From Pseudoalteromonas piscicida (GTDB lineage Bacteria > Pseudomonadota > Gammaproteobacteria > Enterobacterales > Alteromonadaceae): a DNA stretch of 64,000 nucleotides. The notes below the pieces were generated by a model. The model was not told where the DNA came from and made no database searches. It saw only the letters and a list, made by a program, of their open reading frames with translations. Within the stretch, counting starts at the first letter, position 1; each line of letters opens with the position of its first letter. Positions 9,024 through 17,517 of the stretch are shown one piece after another. Position numbers and translations under genes: made by a program. The stretch covers positions 1,838,501 through 1,902,500 of the forward strand of contig NZ_CP011924.1 in NCBI RefSeq assembly GCF_000238315.3, read 5' to 3'.

Positions 9024-10184
9024 ATGGATAATAACAAAATCCGCATGGCCATGATCGGTGGTGGAGAAGGCGCTTTCATAGGTGCAGTGCACCGCATAGC
9101 CGCGCGTTTAGATGGTCAAATTGAACTCGTTGCAGGCGCATTTAGCGCCCAATCAAACAAAAGCCTAGCAATGGGCCAGCAACTCGGGCTTAACCCAGCG
9201 CGTTGCTATGCCAGCTACCAAGCACTCTTACAACAAGAGGCGGAATTACCAGAGTCGGAGCGCATCCACTTTGTTGCCATCGTGACCCCAAACCATTTGC
9301 ATTTTCCGATTGCCACAGCCGCTATCGAACACGGCTTTCACGTTTTGAGTGACAAGCCAGCCACGCTCAATTTATCTGAGGCCCTGCGTCTACAAACACA
9401 GCTTCAGAAGAGCAATTGCTTGTACGGATTAACACACACCTATACCGGCTACCCGATGGTGAAAGAGGCGCGCCACCGCATCGCAAACGGCGAACTTGGC
9501 AAAATACGCAAAGTCGTCGTTGAATACAGTCAAGGATGGCTTGCAAGTGCTGATGATGAAAACAGCAAGCAAGCAAGCTGGCGACTAGATGCAAGCAAGT
9601 CTGGCGTGAGTTGTTGTATGGGCGATATCGGTGTACATGCAGCAAACCTTGCCGAATATGTGAGTGGCTTGGAGATAAAGGCGCTTTGCGCGGATTTAAA
9701 TATGGTCGTGCCCGGCCGACAACTCGACGATGACGGTACCGTGTTACTGCGCTTTGGCAACGGTGCAAAGGGCGTGTTGATGGCAAGCCAAATAGCACTT
9801 GGCGAAGAAAATAATCTCACCTTAAAAATCTATGGTGACAAAGCCAGTATCGAATGGTCGCAAATGGAGCCTAATAGTTTGTGGTTACGCGAGGCAAATG
9901 CTCCAGCTCAGTTGATCCGCACAGGAGTGGGTTCACTTAGCCAAGCAGCCGTTAGCGCAACTCGTGTGCCAGCTGGTCACCCTGAGGGATATCTGGAAGC
10001 ATTTGCAAATATCTACCTTAACTTCGCCAGCCTTATTCGTGCGCATCAGCAACAACCCGATGTGCAACACGAAGAATTTGACGTGCCAAGTATTAGCGCT
10101 GCAGTCCGTGGCATGGCATTTATTGAAAACGCGGTCGCAGCTAGTGCAAAAGACACTAAGTGGCACCCCTTTACTATTGGATAA
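9024..10184 (+). CDS. Gfo/Idh/MocA family NAD(P)-dependent sugar oxidoreductase
   Basis: 386 residues. The N-terminal Rossmann domain starts MAMIGGGEGAFIGAVHR, a variant of the family's dinucleotide loop. IVTPNHLHFPIA and SDKPATLNLSEA match the conserved TPN and KP motifs, the lysine of the latter being the usual catalytic residue. A helical and beta C-terminal domain follows, including CCMGDIGVHAANLAEY with the family histidine. Such enzymes oxidise or reduce sugar hydroxyls, often at C3. The gene opens an operon that continues into a TIM-barrel isomerase 7 bases later, a pairing frequent in glycoside 3-oxidation loci. There is no signal peptide, so it is cytoplasmic. The ribosome site is ACGGAG. 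Confidence 0.9.
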   Translation: MDNNKIRMAMIGGGEGAFIGAVHRIAARLDGQIELVAGAFSAQSNKSLAMGQQLGLNPARCYASYQALLQQEAELPESERIHFVAIVTPNHLHFPIATAAIEHGFHVLSDKPATLNLSEALRLQTQLQKSNCLYGLTHTYTGYPMVKEARHRIANGELGKIRKVVVEYSQGWLASADDENSKQASWRLDASKSGVSCCMGDIGVHAANLAEYVSGLEIKALCADLNMVVPGRQLDDDGTVLLRFGNGAKGVLMASQIALGEENNLTLKIYGDKASIEWSQMEPNSLWLREANAPAQLIRTGVGSLSQAAVSATRVPAGHPEGYLEAFANIYLNFASLIRAHQQQPDVQHEEFDVPSISAAVRGMAFIENAVAASAKDTKWHPFTIG

Positions 10185-10191
10185 AATAAGA

Positions 10192-11247
10192 ATGAAGCAA
10201 ATTAAAGGACCCGCTATTTTTCTCGCGCAGTTTGTCTCGGACGAGGCGCCATTTAACAATTTTAATAGTATTTGCCAGTGGGCAAGTAACCTAGGTTATA
10301 AAGGTATTCAGCTACCAAGTTGGGAACAGCGACTGTTTGATCTGCAAAAAGCCGCTGAAAGCCAAGATTATTGCGACGAGATCACTGGTATTGCCGCAGA
10401 GCATGGCCTTACTATTTCAGAGCTATCAACCCATTTGCAGGGTCAATTAGTGGCGGTGCACCCAGCTTATGATCAAATGTTCGACGGCTTTGCACCAGCA
10501 AAAGTGCATGGCTCTCCTAAGGCTCGTATGGAGTGGGCAACTGAGCAACTAATGCTAGCTGCCAGTGCCAGTGCTAAGCTCGGGCTGACCAGTCACGCAA
10601 GCTTTTCTGGTGCCTTGCTCTGGCATACCTTTTACCCCTGGCCACAACGTCCAAATGGCTTGGTGGAACAAGGGTTTGAGGAGCTCGCAAAACGCTGGTT
10701 GCCTATTTTGAACCGCTTTGACGAGGTTGGCGTGGATGTGTGCTATGAGCTTCATCCAGGTGAAGATCTACACGATGGCGTGACTTTTGAACGCTTTTTA
10801 GCGGCGACGAATAATCACCCGCGTGCCAATATTCTTTACGATCCAAGTCACTTTGTCTTACAGCAATTGGACTACTTAGCGTTTATCGACATCTACCATG
10901 AACGTATCAAAGCGTTTCATGTAAAAGATGCCGAATTTATCCCCAATGGCCGCTGCGGTGTTTACGGCGGATACCAAGGATGGCAACAACGGCCAGGGCG
11001 GTTCCGTTCATTAGGTGATGGACAGGTCGACTTTAAGAAAATATTTAGTAAGTTAACACAGTACGGTTTTGATGGTTGGGCTGTATTGGAATGGGAATGC
11101 TGTATTAAGCACCCTGAAGATGGGGCCAAAGAAGGTGCCGAATTTATCAAACAGCACTTGATAAGACCAACCGAAAAAGCCTTCGATGATTTTGCAGGAA
11201 GTAGCACCGATACCGAACGCAATAATCAAATCCTCGGCATAAAATAA
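10192..11247 (+). CDS. Cytoplasmic sugar phosphate isomerase/epimerase-like TIM barrel (AP endonuclease 2 family)
   Basis: 351 residues from the ATG at 10192, 7 bases after the preceding stop; an open frame continues upstream inside the oxidoreductase gene but is not coding. Xylose-isomerase-like barrel motifs with likely metal ligands are CYELHPGED (Glu, His), ILYDPSHF (Asp, His), KAFHVKDAEF (His, Asp) and AVLEWECC (Glu). Proteins of this group act as isomerases, epimerases or, in 3-keto-glycoside pathways, as hydratases or lyases that need a divalent metal. It has no signal peptide, in contrast to the second TIM barrel of the locus at 15728-16585, so the two probably act in different compartments. 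Confidence 0.88.
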   Translation: MKQIKGPAIFLAQFVSDEAPFNNFNSICQWASNLGYKGIQLPSWEQRLFDLQKAAESQDYCDEITGIAAEHGLTISELSTHLQGQLVAVHPAYDQMFDGFAPAKVHGSPKARMEWATEQLMLAASASAKLGLTSHASFSGALLWHTFYPWPQRPNGLVEQGFEELAKRWLPILNRFDEVGVDVCYELHPGEDLHDGVTFERFLAATNNHPRANILYDPSHFVLQQLDYLAFIDIYHERIKAFHVKDAEFIPNGRCGVYGGYQGWQQRPGRFRSLGDGQVDFKKIFSKLTQYGFDGWAVLEWECCIKHPEDGAKEGAEFIKQHLIRPTEKAFDDFAGSSTDTERNNQILGIK

Positions 11248-11261
11248 ACAGGACTACGACC

Positions 11262-12479
11262 ATGAATAATAATAATCATAATCGGACCGTGTTTCAGCTC
11301 TGTTGCCTTGCACTGGTCGTCACATCAATGACGTTCGCTATTCGCGCAGGCATTTTGGGGCAATTAGGTGAGCAGTTTGGACTCTCAGATACAGAACTTG
11401 GTTGGGTTAACGCCATGGCATTTCTGGGCTTTCCCGTCGCAACCATGTTAGGTGGCGCAATCTACAACGCCATTGGCGCTAAAAAGTTAGTTGCCCTCGC
11501 CTTTATCTGCCACTTTGCTGGGTTGGTTTTAACCATTACCGCTGACGGTTTTTGGTTACTGCTGATCTCGACGTTTTTAATCGGCTTTGCGAATGGTTCA
11601 GTGGAAGCTGGCTGTAATCCACTGATTGCCGAAATGTATCCAAAAAACACCACGACCATGCTCAACCGATTCCATGTCTGGTTTCCAGGCGGCATTGTGA
11701 TTGGTGCGCTGGCATCGAATGCCATGACTGCATCGGGCTTTAATTGGCAATGGCAAGTTGCTTTGATACTAATTCCAACGCTGATTTACGGTGCGATGAT
11801 GATCAAGTCACAGTTTCCTGAATTTGACCGCACAGATCATTCTACCACCAGCAATCTCAAGCACCTGTTTTCTCCACTCTACCTATTTTTAATTTGCTGT
11901 ATGACCTTAACAGCAACAACCGAACTTGGTACGCAACAGTGGATTGAACGCATACTGGGTGCGTCTGGCGCCTCACCTATGATGATCCTCGCGCTGATCA
12001 CAGGCTTAATGGCATTAGGTCGCTTCTTTGCCGGTCCAATAGTCCATCGCTTTAACCCAACAGGCGTGTTACTCGGCTCTGCAGTACTGGCAACCGCGGG
12101 TATTTTCATGATGAGCCAAGCACAAGGATCAGCAATCTACTTGGCTGCAATATTATTTGCCTTGGGTGTCACTTATTTTTGGCCAACCATGCTGGGCTGC
12201 GTTGCTGAATACACCCCAAAAACAGGCGCACTTGGCATGTCTTTAATGGGCGGCGCAGGGATGTTTGCTGTCAGCATGTGGAATCCAGTAATTGGTAGTT
12301 GGATTGATTCGGCGCGACTCGAAGCCCAAGCAGCAAACTTAACTGCGCAGCAATCAGAACTAGTTGCAGGTCAAGCGGTGCTTGAAAATATCCTGTTATT
12401 CCCAGCTATTCTCATTGCCGCTTTTATCGGCCTTTACCTTTATATCAATAAAAATAAACGCGTTGAGAAATACGCGTAA
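11262..12479 (+). CDS. MFS sugar transporter
   Basis: 405 residues with about 12 predicted membrane helices. It starts with a short Asn-rich cytoplasmic tail (MNNNNHN). Loop motifs such as GGAIYNAIGAKKL between helices 2 and 3 and the FANGSVEAGCNPLIAEMYP stretch resemble the FucP/GlcNAc/glucose-galactose branch of MFS transporters. It probably carries the sugar or 3-keto sugar across the inner membrane after passage through the TonB receptor. It lies 14 bases after the isomerase gene with GGACTACGACC before the ATG, clearly in the same operon. Confidence 0.88.
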   Translation: MNNNNHNRTVFQLCCLALVVTSMTFAIRAGILGQLGEQFGLSDTELGWVNAMAFLGFPVATMLGGAIYNAIGAKKLVALAFICHFAGLVLTITADGFWLLLISTFLIGFANGSVEAGCNPLIAEMYPKNTTTMLNRFHVWFPGGIVIGALASNAMTASGFNWQWQVALILIPTLIYGAMMIKSQFPEFDRTDHSTTSNLKHLFSPLYLFLICCMTLTATTELGTQQWIERILGASGASPMMILALITGLMALGRFFAGPIVHRFNPTGVLLGSAVLATAGIFMMSQAQGSAIYLAAILFALGVTYFWPTMLGCVAEYTPKTGALGMSLMGGAGMFAVSMWNPVIGSWIDSARLEAQAANLTAQQSELVAGQAVLENILLFPAILIAAFIGLYLYINKNKRVEKYA

Positions 12480-12532
12480 TACCCTTTGTATTAAGTAGCA
12501 ACAAGTAAAAAGTGAACAGACGAGGTTCCAAT

Positions 12533-13228
12533 ATGCTCAACTCTATAAAAATACTAACCCTGGCATTGGCGGTTAGCTGTACAGCTTGGGCTAGTACAAC
12601 TGACAACCTATTGAGTCCGCAAGAACAACAAGCTGGATGGCAACTGCTATTCGATGGCAAAGATATGTCGCAATGGCGCAACTTTAAAAGTGACGGTCTA
12701 AATAGCCAGTGGCAAGTTGAGGACGGCGCAATGACACTTACCCAAGGTGGTGGCGGCGATATTCTGACCAAAAAACAATATCAGAATTTTGAACTCCAGC
12801 TCGATTGGAAGGTTTCTAAAAAAGGCAACAGTGGGATTTTTGTATTGGCGGATGAAAAAGGTGGAGCTATATACTCCCACGCCCCAGAAATCCAAATTCT
12901 AGATAACAAAGAACACCCAGACAATAAAATAGACTCTCACCTTGCAGGTTCTATTTATGACCTGTTTGCAGCACCAAGTACGGCACATAAACCTGCCGAA
13001 GCTTGGAACCAGGTTCGTATTAAGCTGCAAGATAGTCACCTACAAGTTTGGCAAAATGGTGTAAGCACGACGAGTATCGTGATTGGCAGCACCACTTGGA
13101 ATGCTTTGGTTAAGAATAGTAAATTTGCAACATGGCAAGGGTTTGCTGAAGGTAAAAAAGGCCATATAGGTCTGCAAGATCACGGCGACAAAGTCTGGTT
13201 CAAAAACATTAAGATCAAGGAGCTGTAA
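12533..13228 (+). CDS. Exported DUF1080 (3-keto-disaccharide hydrolase/lyase-type) protein
   Basis: 231 residues from the ATG at 12533, with GACGAGG upstream; a GTG seven codons earlier is less likely. The signal peptide ends around SCTAWAS. The body is one DUF1080 concanavalin-like jelly roll: GWQLLFDGKDMSQWRNF, NSGIFVLADE, APEIQILDN and a C-terminal GHIGLQDHGDKVWFKNIKIK. Those are the most conserved features of the family, which in characterised cases cleaves the glycosidic bond of 3-keto-glycosides. It lies directly ahead of a GMC dehydrogenase and its subunit-3 partner, which would make the 3-keto substrate. It is expected in the periplasm. The pairing strongly suggests substrate oxidation followed by bond cleavage. 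Confidence 0.88.
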   Translation: MLNSIKILTLALAVSCTAWASTTDNLLSPQEQQAGWQLLFDGKDMSQWRNFKSDGLNSQWQVEDGAMTLTQGGGGDILTKKQYQNFELQLDWKVSKKGNSGIFVLADEKGGAIYSHAPEIQILDNKEHPDNKIDSHLAGSIYDLFAAPSTAHKPAEAWNQVRIKLQDSHLQVWQNGVSTTSIVIGSTTWNALVKNSKFATWQGFAEGKKGHIGLQDHGDKVWFKNIKIKEL

Positions 13229-13230
13229 CC

Positions 13231-14910
13231 ATGGCAACATTTGATCATAAAGTATTGGTCGTTGGCTCGGGTGCCGGTGGCGCAATGGCCGCTTATACAC
13301 TCACCAAGCTAGGTCACAAAGTTTTATTGTTAGAAGCAGGCAGAAATTACGACCCAAAAACAGAAAGCCCAATGTTCCGCCGTAATAGCGAAGCCCCACT
13401 CATGGGCGCTGGCAATAAGGATAAGAACTTTGGTTTTTACGACGCGACAATTGATGGCGGTTGGCAAGTGCCAGATGAACCATACACACGCGCAGAAAAC
13501 ACCGATTTTTATTGGTGGCGTGCACGTATGCTCGGTGGCCGCACCAATCACTGGGGTCGCTACTCGCTGCGTTTTAGTGAGCACGACTTTAAGGGCAAAA
13601 GCCGCGATGGACATGGCGCTGATTGGCCGTTTGAATATCAAGACATTGCGCCTTGGTATGATAAAACAGAAGAAATAGTCGGGATCTGTGGTACTAATAC
13701 CGGCTTGGATGACATGCCCCCTTCTGCGCCTGGCGTGTTACAGCCACCACCAACACCAAGAGTACCCGAATTATTGGTTGCTGCTGCCGCGAAAAAAATG
13801 GGGATCCCAGCGGTTCCTATGCACAGAGCGGTGCTGACTCGTAATAAAGACGACCGCTTAGCGTGTTTTTACGCCACGCCTTGTGGCCACGGTTGCTCAA
13901 TTGGTGCGGCATTCCAAACTACTACCTCACTTATTCCGATGGCCAAAGCGACAGGAAACCTTGAAGTGATCACCGATGCCATGGTGAAGTCGGTCGCGGT
14001 GAATGAAGATGGCAAAGTAACGGGTGTGACTTACGTCGATAAAAAGTCTGCACAAGAACATGCACTCAATGCAGATGTGGTGATTTTGGCGGCCAGTGCC
14101 TGTGAATCTGCCCGTATTTTGCTTAATTCTAAACATGCAAAACATCCCAAGGGACTTGCAAACTCAAGTGGTCAGGTAGGTCGCAATCTAATGGACTCTA
14201 CCGGTGCTTGGCTTGGTGCGCAAATCCCTGCGTTAAAAGGTCGCCCGCGTTATAACGAAGACGGCCATACCGGTAACCACCTTTTTATTCCGTGGTGGGG
14301 ACACAAAGCCCATGAGAAAGGTGAGCTTAATTTCCCGCGTGGCTATCACTTTGAAATTAGCAGCGGCTTTAATCAACCGGGATCTGGTGTATCTGGCAAT
14401 AAACAAGGTTATGGCCCCAAGTTAAAGCAACAAGTGCGTGATGCTTATGGTTCTTATGTTGGATTTGCACTGCGTGGAGAAATGCTACCGAACAAAGATT
14501 CTTACATGGAAATTGACGAAAACGTCAAAGATAAATGGGGGATCCCGGTTGCTAAGTTCCATTTCAAATGGTCTGACAGAGAGCTCAAGCAAATCGAGCA
14601 TGGTCTCAAAACCGCGAAACAGATCCTTGAGAACATGGGTGCCAAAGTGGGCGAGCTACCGCCTGCAGAAAAAGCTATTTCAAAAGGCGGTGAGATCATT
14701 CATGAAGTCGGCACGACGAGAATGGGCAGCTCACCAAAAGAATCGGTAACGAATCAGTGGGGCCAAACATGGGACTGTGACAATCTATTTGTGATGGATG
14801 CCGGTGTCTTTGCGTCTAACCCCCATAAAAATTGCACCTTAACCATTATGACCTTAGCGATGCGAAACTCAACTTGGTTGGCAGCACAAATTGATAAAGG
14901 AGCACTGTGA
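13231..14910 (+). CDS. GMC-family FAD sugar dehydrogenase, catalytic subunit
   Basis: 559 residues. The FAD loop is VVGSGAGGAMAAYTL at about 11-25. MLGGRTNHWGRYSLR is the FAD-contact stretch of the gluconate/glucoside 3-dehydrogenase branch. The C-terminal block carries HEVGTTRMG and ASNPHKNCTLTIM with the catalytic His and Asn. It resembles the large subunit of membrane-linked glucoside 3-dehydrogenases (LacC-type). The next gene overlaps its stop codon and encodes the matching small subunit. It has no signal peptide of its own; in this family the small Tat-exported subunit carries the large one across the membrane. The operon contains no c-type cytochrome subunit, so the electron acceptor is unknown. 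Confidence 0.9.
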   Translation: MATFDHKVLVVGSGAGGAMAAYTLTKLGHKVLLLEAGRNYDPKTESPMFRRNSEAPLMGAGNKDKNFGFYDATIDGGWQVPDEPYTRAENTDFYWWRARMLGGRTNHWGRYSLRFSEHDFKGKSRDGHGADWPFEYQDIAPWYDKTEEIVGICGTNTGLDDMPPSAPGVLQPPPTPRVPELLVAAAAKKMGIPAVPMHRAVLTRNKDDRLACFYATPCGHGCSIGAAFQTTTSLIPMAKATGNLEVITDAMVKSVAVNEDGKVTGVTYVDKKSAQEHALNADVVILAASACESARILLNSKHAKHPKGLANSSGQVGRNLMDSTGAWLGAQIPALKGRPRYNEDGHTGNHLFIPWWGHKAHEKGELNFPRGYHFEISSGFNQPGSGVSGNKQGYGPKLKQQVRDAYGSYVGFALRGEMLPNKDSYMEIDENVKDKWGIPVAKFHFKWSDRELKQIEHGLKTAKQILENMGAKVGELPPAEKAISKGGEIIHEVGTTRMGSSPKESVTNQWGQTWDCDNLFVMDAGVFASNPHKNCTLTIMTLAMRNSTWLAAQIDKGAL

Positions 14911-15659
14911 TGAATACACCTGATCGCGTTGATTCTTATAAATATATTTCAGGCATGACACGTCGCGAGTCATTAAAATGGTTAGGCTTGCTTGCCGCGG
15001 GATCTGCGGTAACACTCACCGCTGGTTGCAGTAAGGCCATTGAAGGTGAAACGGCTACTGCCGGGCACTGGCCAGATATTGAAATACAGCCAGTTAGCGC
15101 TCAAGGGTATGGAACCGATCCAAACATGATCATGCCGCCAGAGTCACCTTGGCCGCTCACCCTCACCGAAGCGCAGCTCACGTTAGTTGCAGTACTAGCT
15201 GATTTTATTGTGCCAAAGGAAGGAAGTCATCCATCAGCTTCTGAAGTACAAGTACCGAGTGTGATCGATGAATGGGTAAGCGCACCGTATTACGGACAAC
15301 AAAAAGACAGAGTGACAATACTCCATGCGCTTGCTTGGATTGACGATGAGTCGACTTTGCGCTTTAAAAAGCCATTTTTACAACTTAGCGCCACGCAGCA
15401 AAGTAAGATTATGGATGATATTGCTTATTTTAATGCGCAAACACCAGAGCAATTTCAGCGTATAGGTAAAGCATTCTTGCGCTTTAAAGATCTCGTTCTC
15501 GGCGCCTACTTCTGTACACCTGAGGGCTGTCAAGACATAGGTTATCTGGGCAATGTACCAATTGCAGGTGATTATCCTGGGCCTACTGCTGAAGCCAAGG
15601 CGCATCTAGATGGCGTACTCGCAGAGCTTGGGCTAAGCCAGTATGCGTACCGCGACTAA
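14910..15659 (+). CDS. Gluconate 2-dehydrogenase subunit 3-like protein, Tat-exported small subunit
   Basis: 249 residues from the ATG at 14910, which overlaps the stop of the GMC gene (TGATG) and follows AAAGGAG at 8 bases; a GTG three bases earlier is possible. The N-terminus has a twin-arginine signal (TRRESLKWLGLLAAG) that also ends in a lipobox-like TAGCSK, so the mature protein may be lipid-anchored. The body matches the subunit-3 family (LTEAQLTLVAVLADFIVPKEG, then a helical region ending in YFCTPEGCQDIGYLGNVPIAGDYPG). It would act as chaperone and hitch-hiker partner of the GMC subunit. The trailing hairpin at 15689-15713 probably ends most transcription. Confidence 0.85.
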   Translation: MNTPDRVDSYKYISGMTRRESLKWLGLLAAGSAVTLTAGCSKAIEGETATAGHWPDIEIQPVSAQGYGTDPNMIMPPESPWPLTLTEAQLTLVAVLADFIVPKEGSHPSASEVQVPSVIDEWVSAPYYGQQKDRVTILHALAWIDDESTLRFKKPFLQLSATQQSKIMDDIAYFNAQTPEQFQRIGKAFLRFKDLVLGAYFCTPEGCQDIGYLGNVPIAGDYPGPTAEAKAHLDGVLAELGLSQYAYRD

Positions 15660-15688
15660 CCCTTGAGTCATTTTGTTATGACTAACCG

Positions 15689-15713
15689 AAGCAGAGTCTA
15701 GCTCTGCTTTTTC
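15689..15713 (+). terminator. Terminator or attenuating hairpin after the dehydrogenase genes
   Basis: The arms AAGCAGAG and CTCTGCTT flank a TCTAG loop, and the right arm runs into T residues. It lies between the subunit-3 gene and the exported isomerase gene, so it may reduce expression of the last gene relative to the rest of the operon. Confidence 0.65.
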
Positions 15714-15727
15714 TTTAGGAGTAGATC

Positions 15728-16585
15728 ATGTTTGTTGAAAACACCAACCGATTAAAGCAAGTAATGCTGTTCATTGCTTTAATTTTTATCTCGCCACTGT
15801 ATGCACAGCCTTCCCTTCAACCTTTGCCCGTTAGCGTTCAACTGTGGTCGGTAAAAGAGGAATTAGCAAGAGACTTCGACGGCACATTGCAAGCACTCGC
15901 CAACATGGGATTTGATGGCGTTGAGTTTGCTGGAAACTTTGGCAGCTATGCCAATAACCCAAGTAAATTAAAACAAAGGTTAGCCGAACTCGGATTAGTT
16001 GCGAGCAGCGCCCACATCGGCTTTGATGCATTAACTGAAGAAAAACTAGCAAACACCCTACTCTTTTACAAAACCTTAGGCGTATCCACGCTCTTTATTC
16101 CTTGGGATGAAAGAGCATGGGATAAAAACCAAGTGCAAGCATTTGTAAAACAGCTTAACCAAGTGCACCAAATTGCCATACGTTATGATATGAAGATCGG
16201 ATTTCATAATCACGAGAAGGAATTTAACCCATACGCTAATAGCACATTTTGGGATTATATCGCCACTAACACCCCAAGCGACTTTCCGCTGCAGCTCGAT
16301 GTCGGCTGGGTGAATTATGCAGGTAAATCACCTAGCGATTATGTTAAGCGATATACAGGAAGAACCGTATCGACACATATCAAAATACGTACTCACCAAG
16401 GAGATGACAAAAGCCCAATCATTGGCGAAAACCACTACCCTTGGAAAGCGCTCATCCAGACCATGCAGCAACACGGCGGCACACAGTGGCTGGTAATCGA
16501 ACAAGAAGAATACCCAAGCGGCCTAACCCCCCTAGAAAGCGTCGCCCGCTCAAAAGCGAATTTAGATAAGATACTGAGTGAGTAA
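15728..16585 (+). CDS. Exported sugar phosphate isomerase/epimerase-like TIM barrel
   Basis: 285 residues. The signal peptide is a hydrophobic stretch VMLFIALIFISPLYAQ cleaved after about residue 27. The barrel follows with PVSVQLWSVKEEL, MGFDGVEFAGNFG, IGFHNHEKEF (His, Glu), QLDVGWVNYAG (Asp), STHIKIRTH and LVIEQEEYP (Glu), the usual ligand positions of the xylose-isomerase-like AP endonuclease 2 family. It is preceded by TAGGAG. A periplasmic TIM barrel beside a periplasmic DUF1080 protein and a 3-dehydrogenase fits a hydratase or lyase step outside the cytoplasm, by analogy with the reported glycan breakdown route of oxidation, elimination, hydration and reduction. The exact reaction is inferred. 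Confidence 0.85.
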   Translation: MFVENTNRLKQVMLFIALIFISPLYAQPSLQPLPVSVQLWSVKEELARDFDGTLQALANMGFDGVEFAGNFGSYANNPSKLKQRLAELGLVASSAHIGFDALTEEKLANTLLFYKTLGVSTLFIPWDERAWDKNQVQAFVKQLNQVHQIAIRYDMKIGFHNHEKEFNPYANSTFWDYIATNTPSDFPLQLDVGWVNYAGKSPSDYVKRYTGRTVSTHIKIRTHQGDDKSPIIGENHYPWKALIQTMQQHGGTQWLVIEQEEYPSGLTPLESVARSKANLDKILSE

Positions 16586-16622
16586 CAAGCGGGAATACGT
16601 TTATCTGAAATAGTTTGTCACT

Positions 16623-16656
16623 GTCAGGTTTGATCGCGGGGTTAATCAAACCTGAC
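16623..16656. terminator. Strong hairpin at the end of the sugar locus
   Basis: Perfect 12-base arms GTCAGGTTTGAT and ATCAAACCTGAC surround a 10-base loop. There is no T tract on either side, so this is either a weak bidirectional terminator or an mRNA 3' stabiliser between the isomerase gene and the convergent unknown gene. Confidence 0.45.
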
Positions 16657-16732
16657 TGCTGTAATGGTGCGAGAGTGGAAAATGGTAACGCGTTCGTAAG
16701 CGGTAAATTTGGAGTGCGGAGCAACGGAAAAT

Positions 16733-17395
16733 TTATCCGCTTGACGCACCTATTACATTTTTCGGGGTGTAGGTGAAGCTGTAGCCACTAGACTGAGAAA
16801 AGTAATATACCTTGTTAGACTTTTCCTCGATACCTGCACAGTTCTTTGCTCCACAGCCCAGATAGCGAAGTGTTTTTTCGCTCTTGTTAATAAAAACAGT
16901 AATCATGCTCCCTGAACTATTATCGTCAGCCATATGCTTCTCCAAAATCTCAGCCGCTTGTTGCTGACCTTTATTTTCAAAATATGCAAGGCTAAAAATG
17001 AACGCCAAGCCAGCTAACGAATAAAACGTTATACGATTGAATCTACTCTTTTCTTGCTTTTCTATGGCTGGAGATATCCTTTTTCCTATCCAGTAACGAC
17101 GAAATTTTATGACTCGCCGTTTAGACCTGATGCTACCTCTCACCCAGTCAATGTATGAGGGTAAAATAGCATGAGACCAGAAATACAATGAAAGTGAAGC
17201 CACCACTAGCGTTAAGAGAATTGGGCCAAACGATATAATTAAGCCGCCGTAGATAACTTGATGGAAGCTTCTCTCCATCATGTCCGAATCTAGTCTCACG
17301 GATATAAGAAACCCATGATAGTTCGCAGTACTCCATGAATAGAGAAGTGCTGTACAAACAGCTAGGAAAATTGCGCTATCTATCGGTTTACCCAC
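16733..17395 (-). CDS. Unknown membrane protein with three predicted membrane segments
   Basis: 220 residues. I do not recognise it. A hydrophobic segment lies near the N-terminus (AIFLAVCTALLYSW), a longer one at about 53-73 (IISFGPILLTLVVASLSLYF), then a basic loop (GSIRSKRRVIKFRRYW), a third segment at about 126-140 (FYSLAGLAFIFSLAYF) and a polar C-terminal domain with two cysteines (GCGAKNCAG). The start is GTG at 17395 with AAGGA seven bases before it; no ATG fits as well. It is followed upstream by another membrane protein of unknown function, and both may belong to a mobile or variable segment. Confidence 0.7.
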   Translation of the reverse strand: MGKPIDSAIFLAVCTALLYSWSTANYHGFLISVRLDSDMMERSFHQVIYGGLIISFGPILLTLVVASLSLYFWSHAILPSYIDWVRGSIRSKRRVIKFRRYWIGKRISPAIEKQEKSRFNRITFYSLAGLAFIFSLAYFENKGQQQAAEILEKHMADDNSSGSMITVFINKSEKTLRYLGCGAKNCAGIEEKSNKVYYFSQSSGYSFTYTPKNVIGASSG

Positions 17396-17517
17396 TGTTT
17401 TTCCTTGTAATGTAACGCCTATAGTTAAGAGGCAATAAAATAGTTAGCTAAAATGAGTGACGAAGGAGCAAAAGCCAACTGGTTTTTTGTCTTTTTAAAT
17501 AACTTATTAAGTTTCTA

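Noticed and set aside
9964..10191. N-terminal extension of the cytoplasmic TIM-barrel gene
   Set aside because: The extension overlaps the end of the Gfo/Idh/MocA gene; the family start and a sensible spacing place the start at the ATG at 10192.
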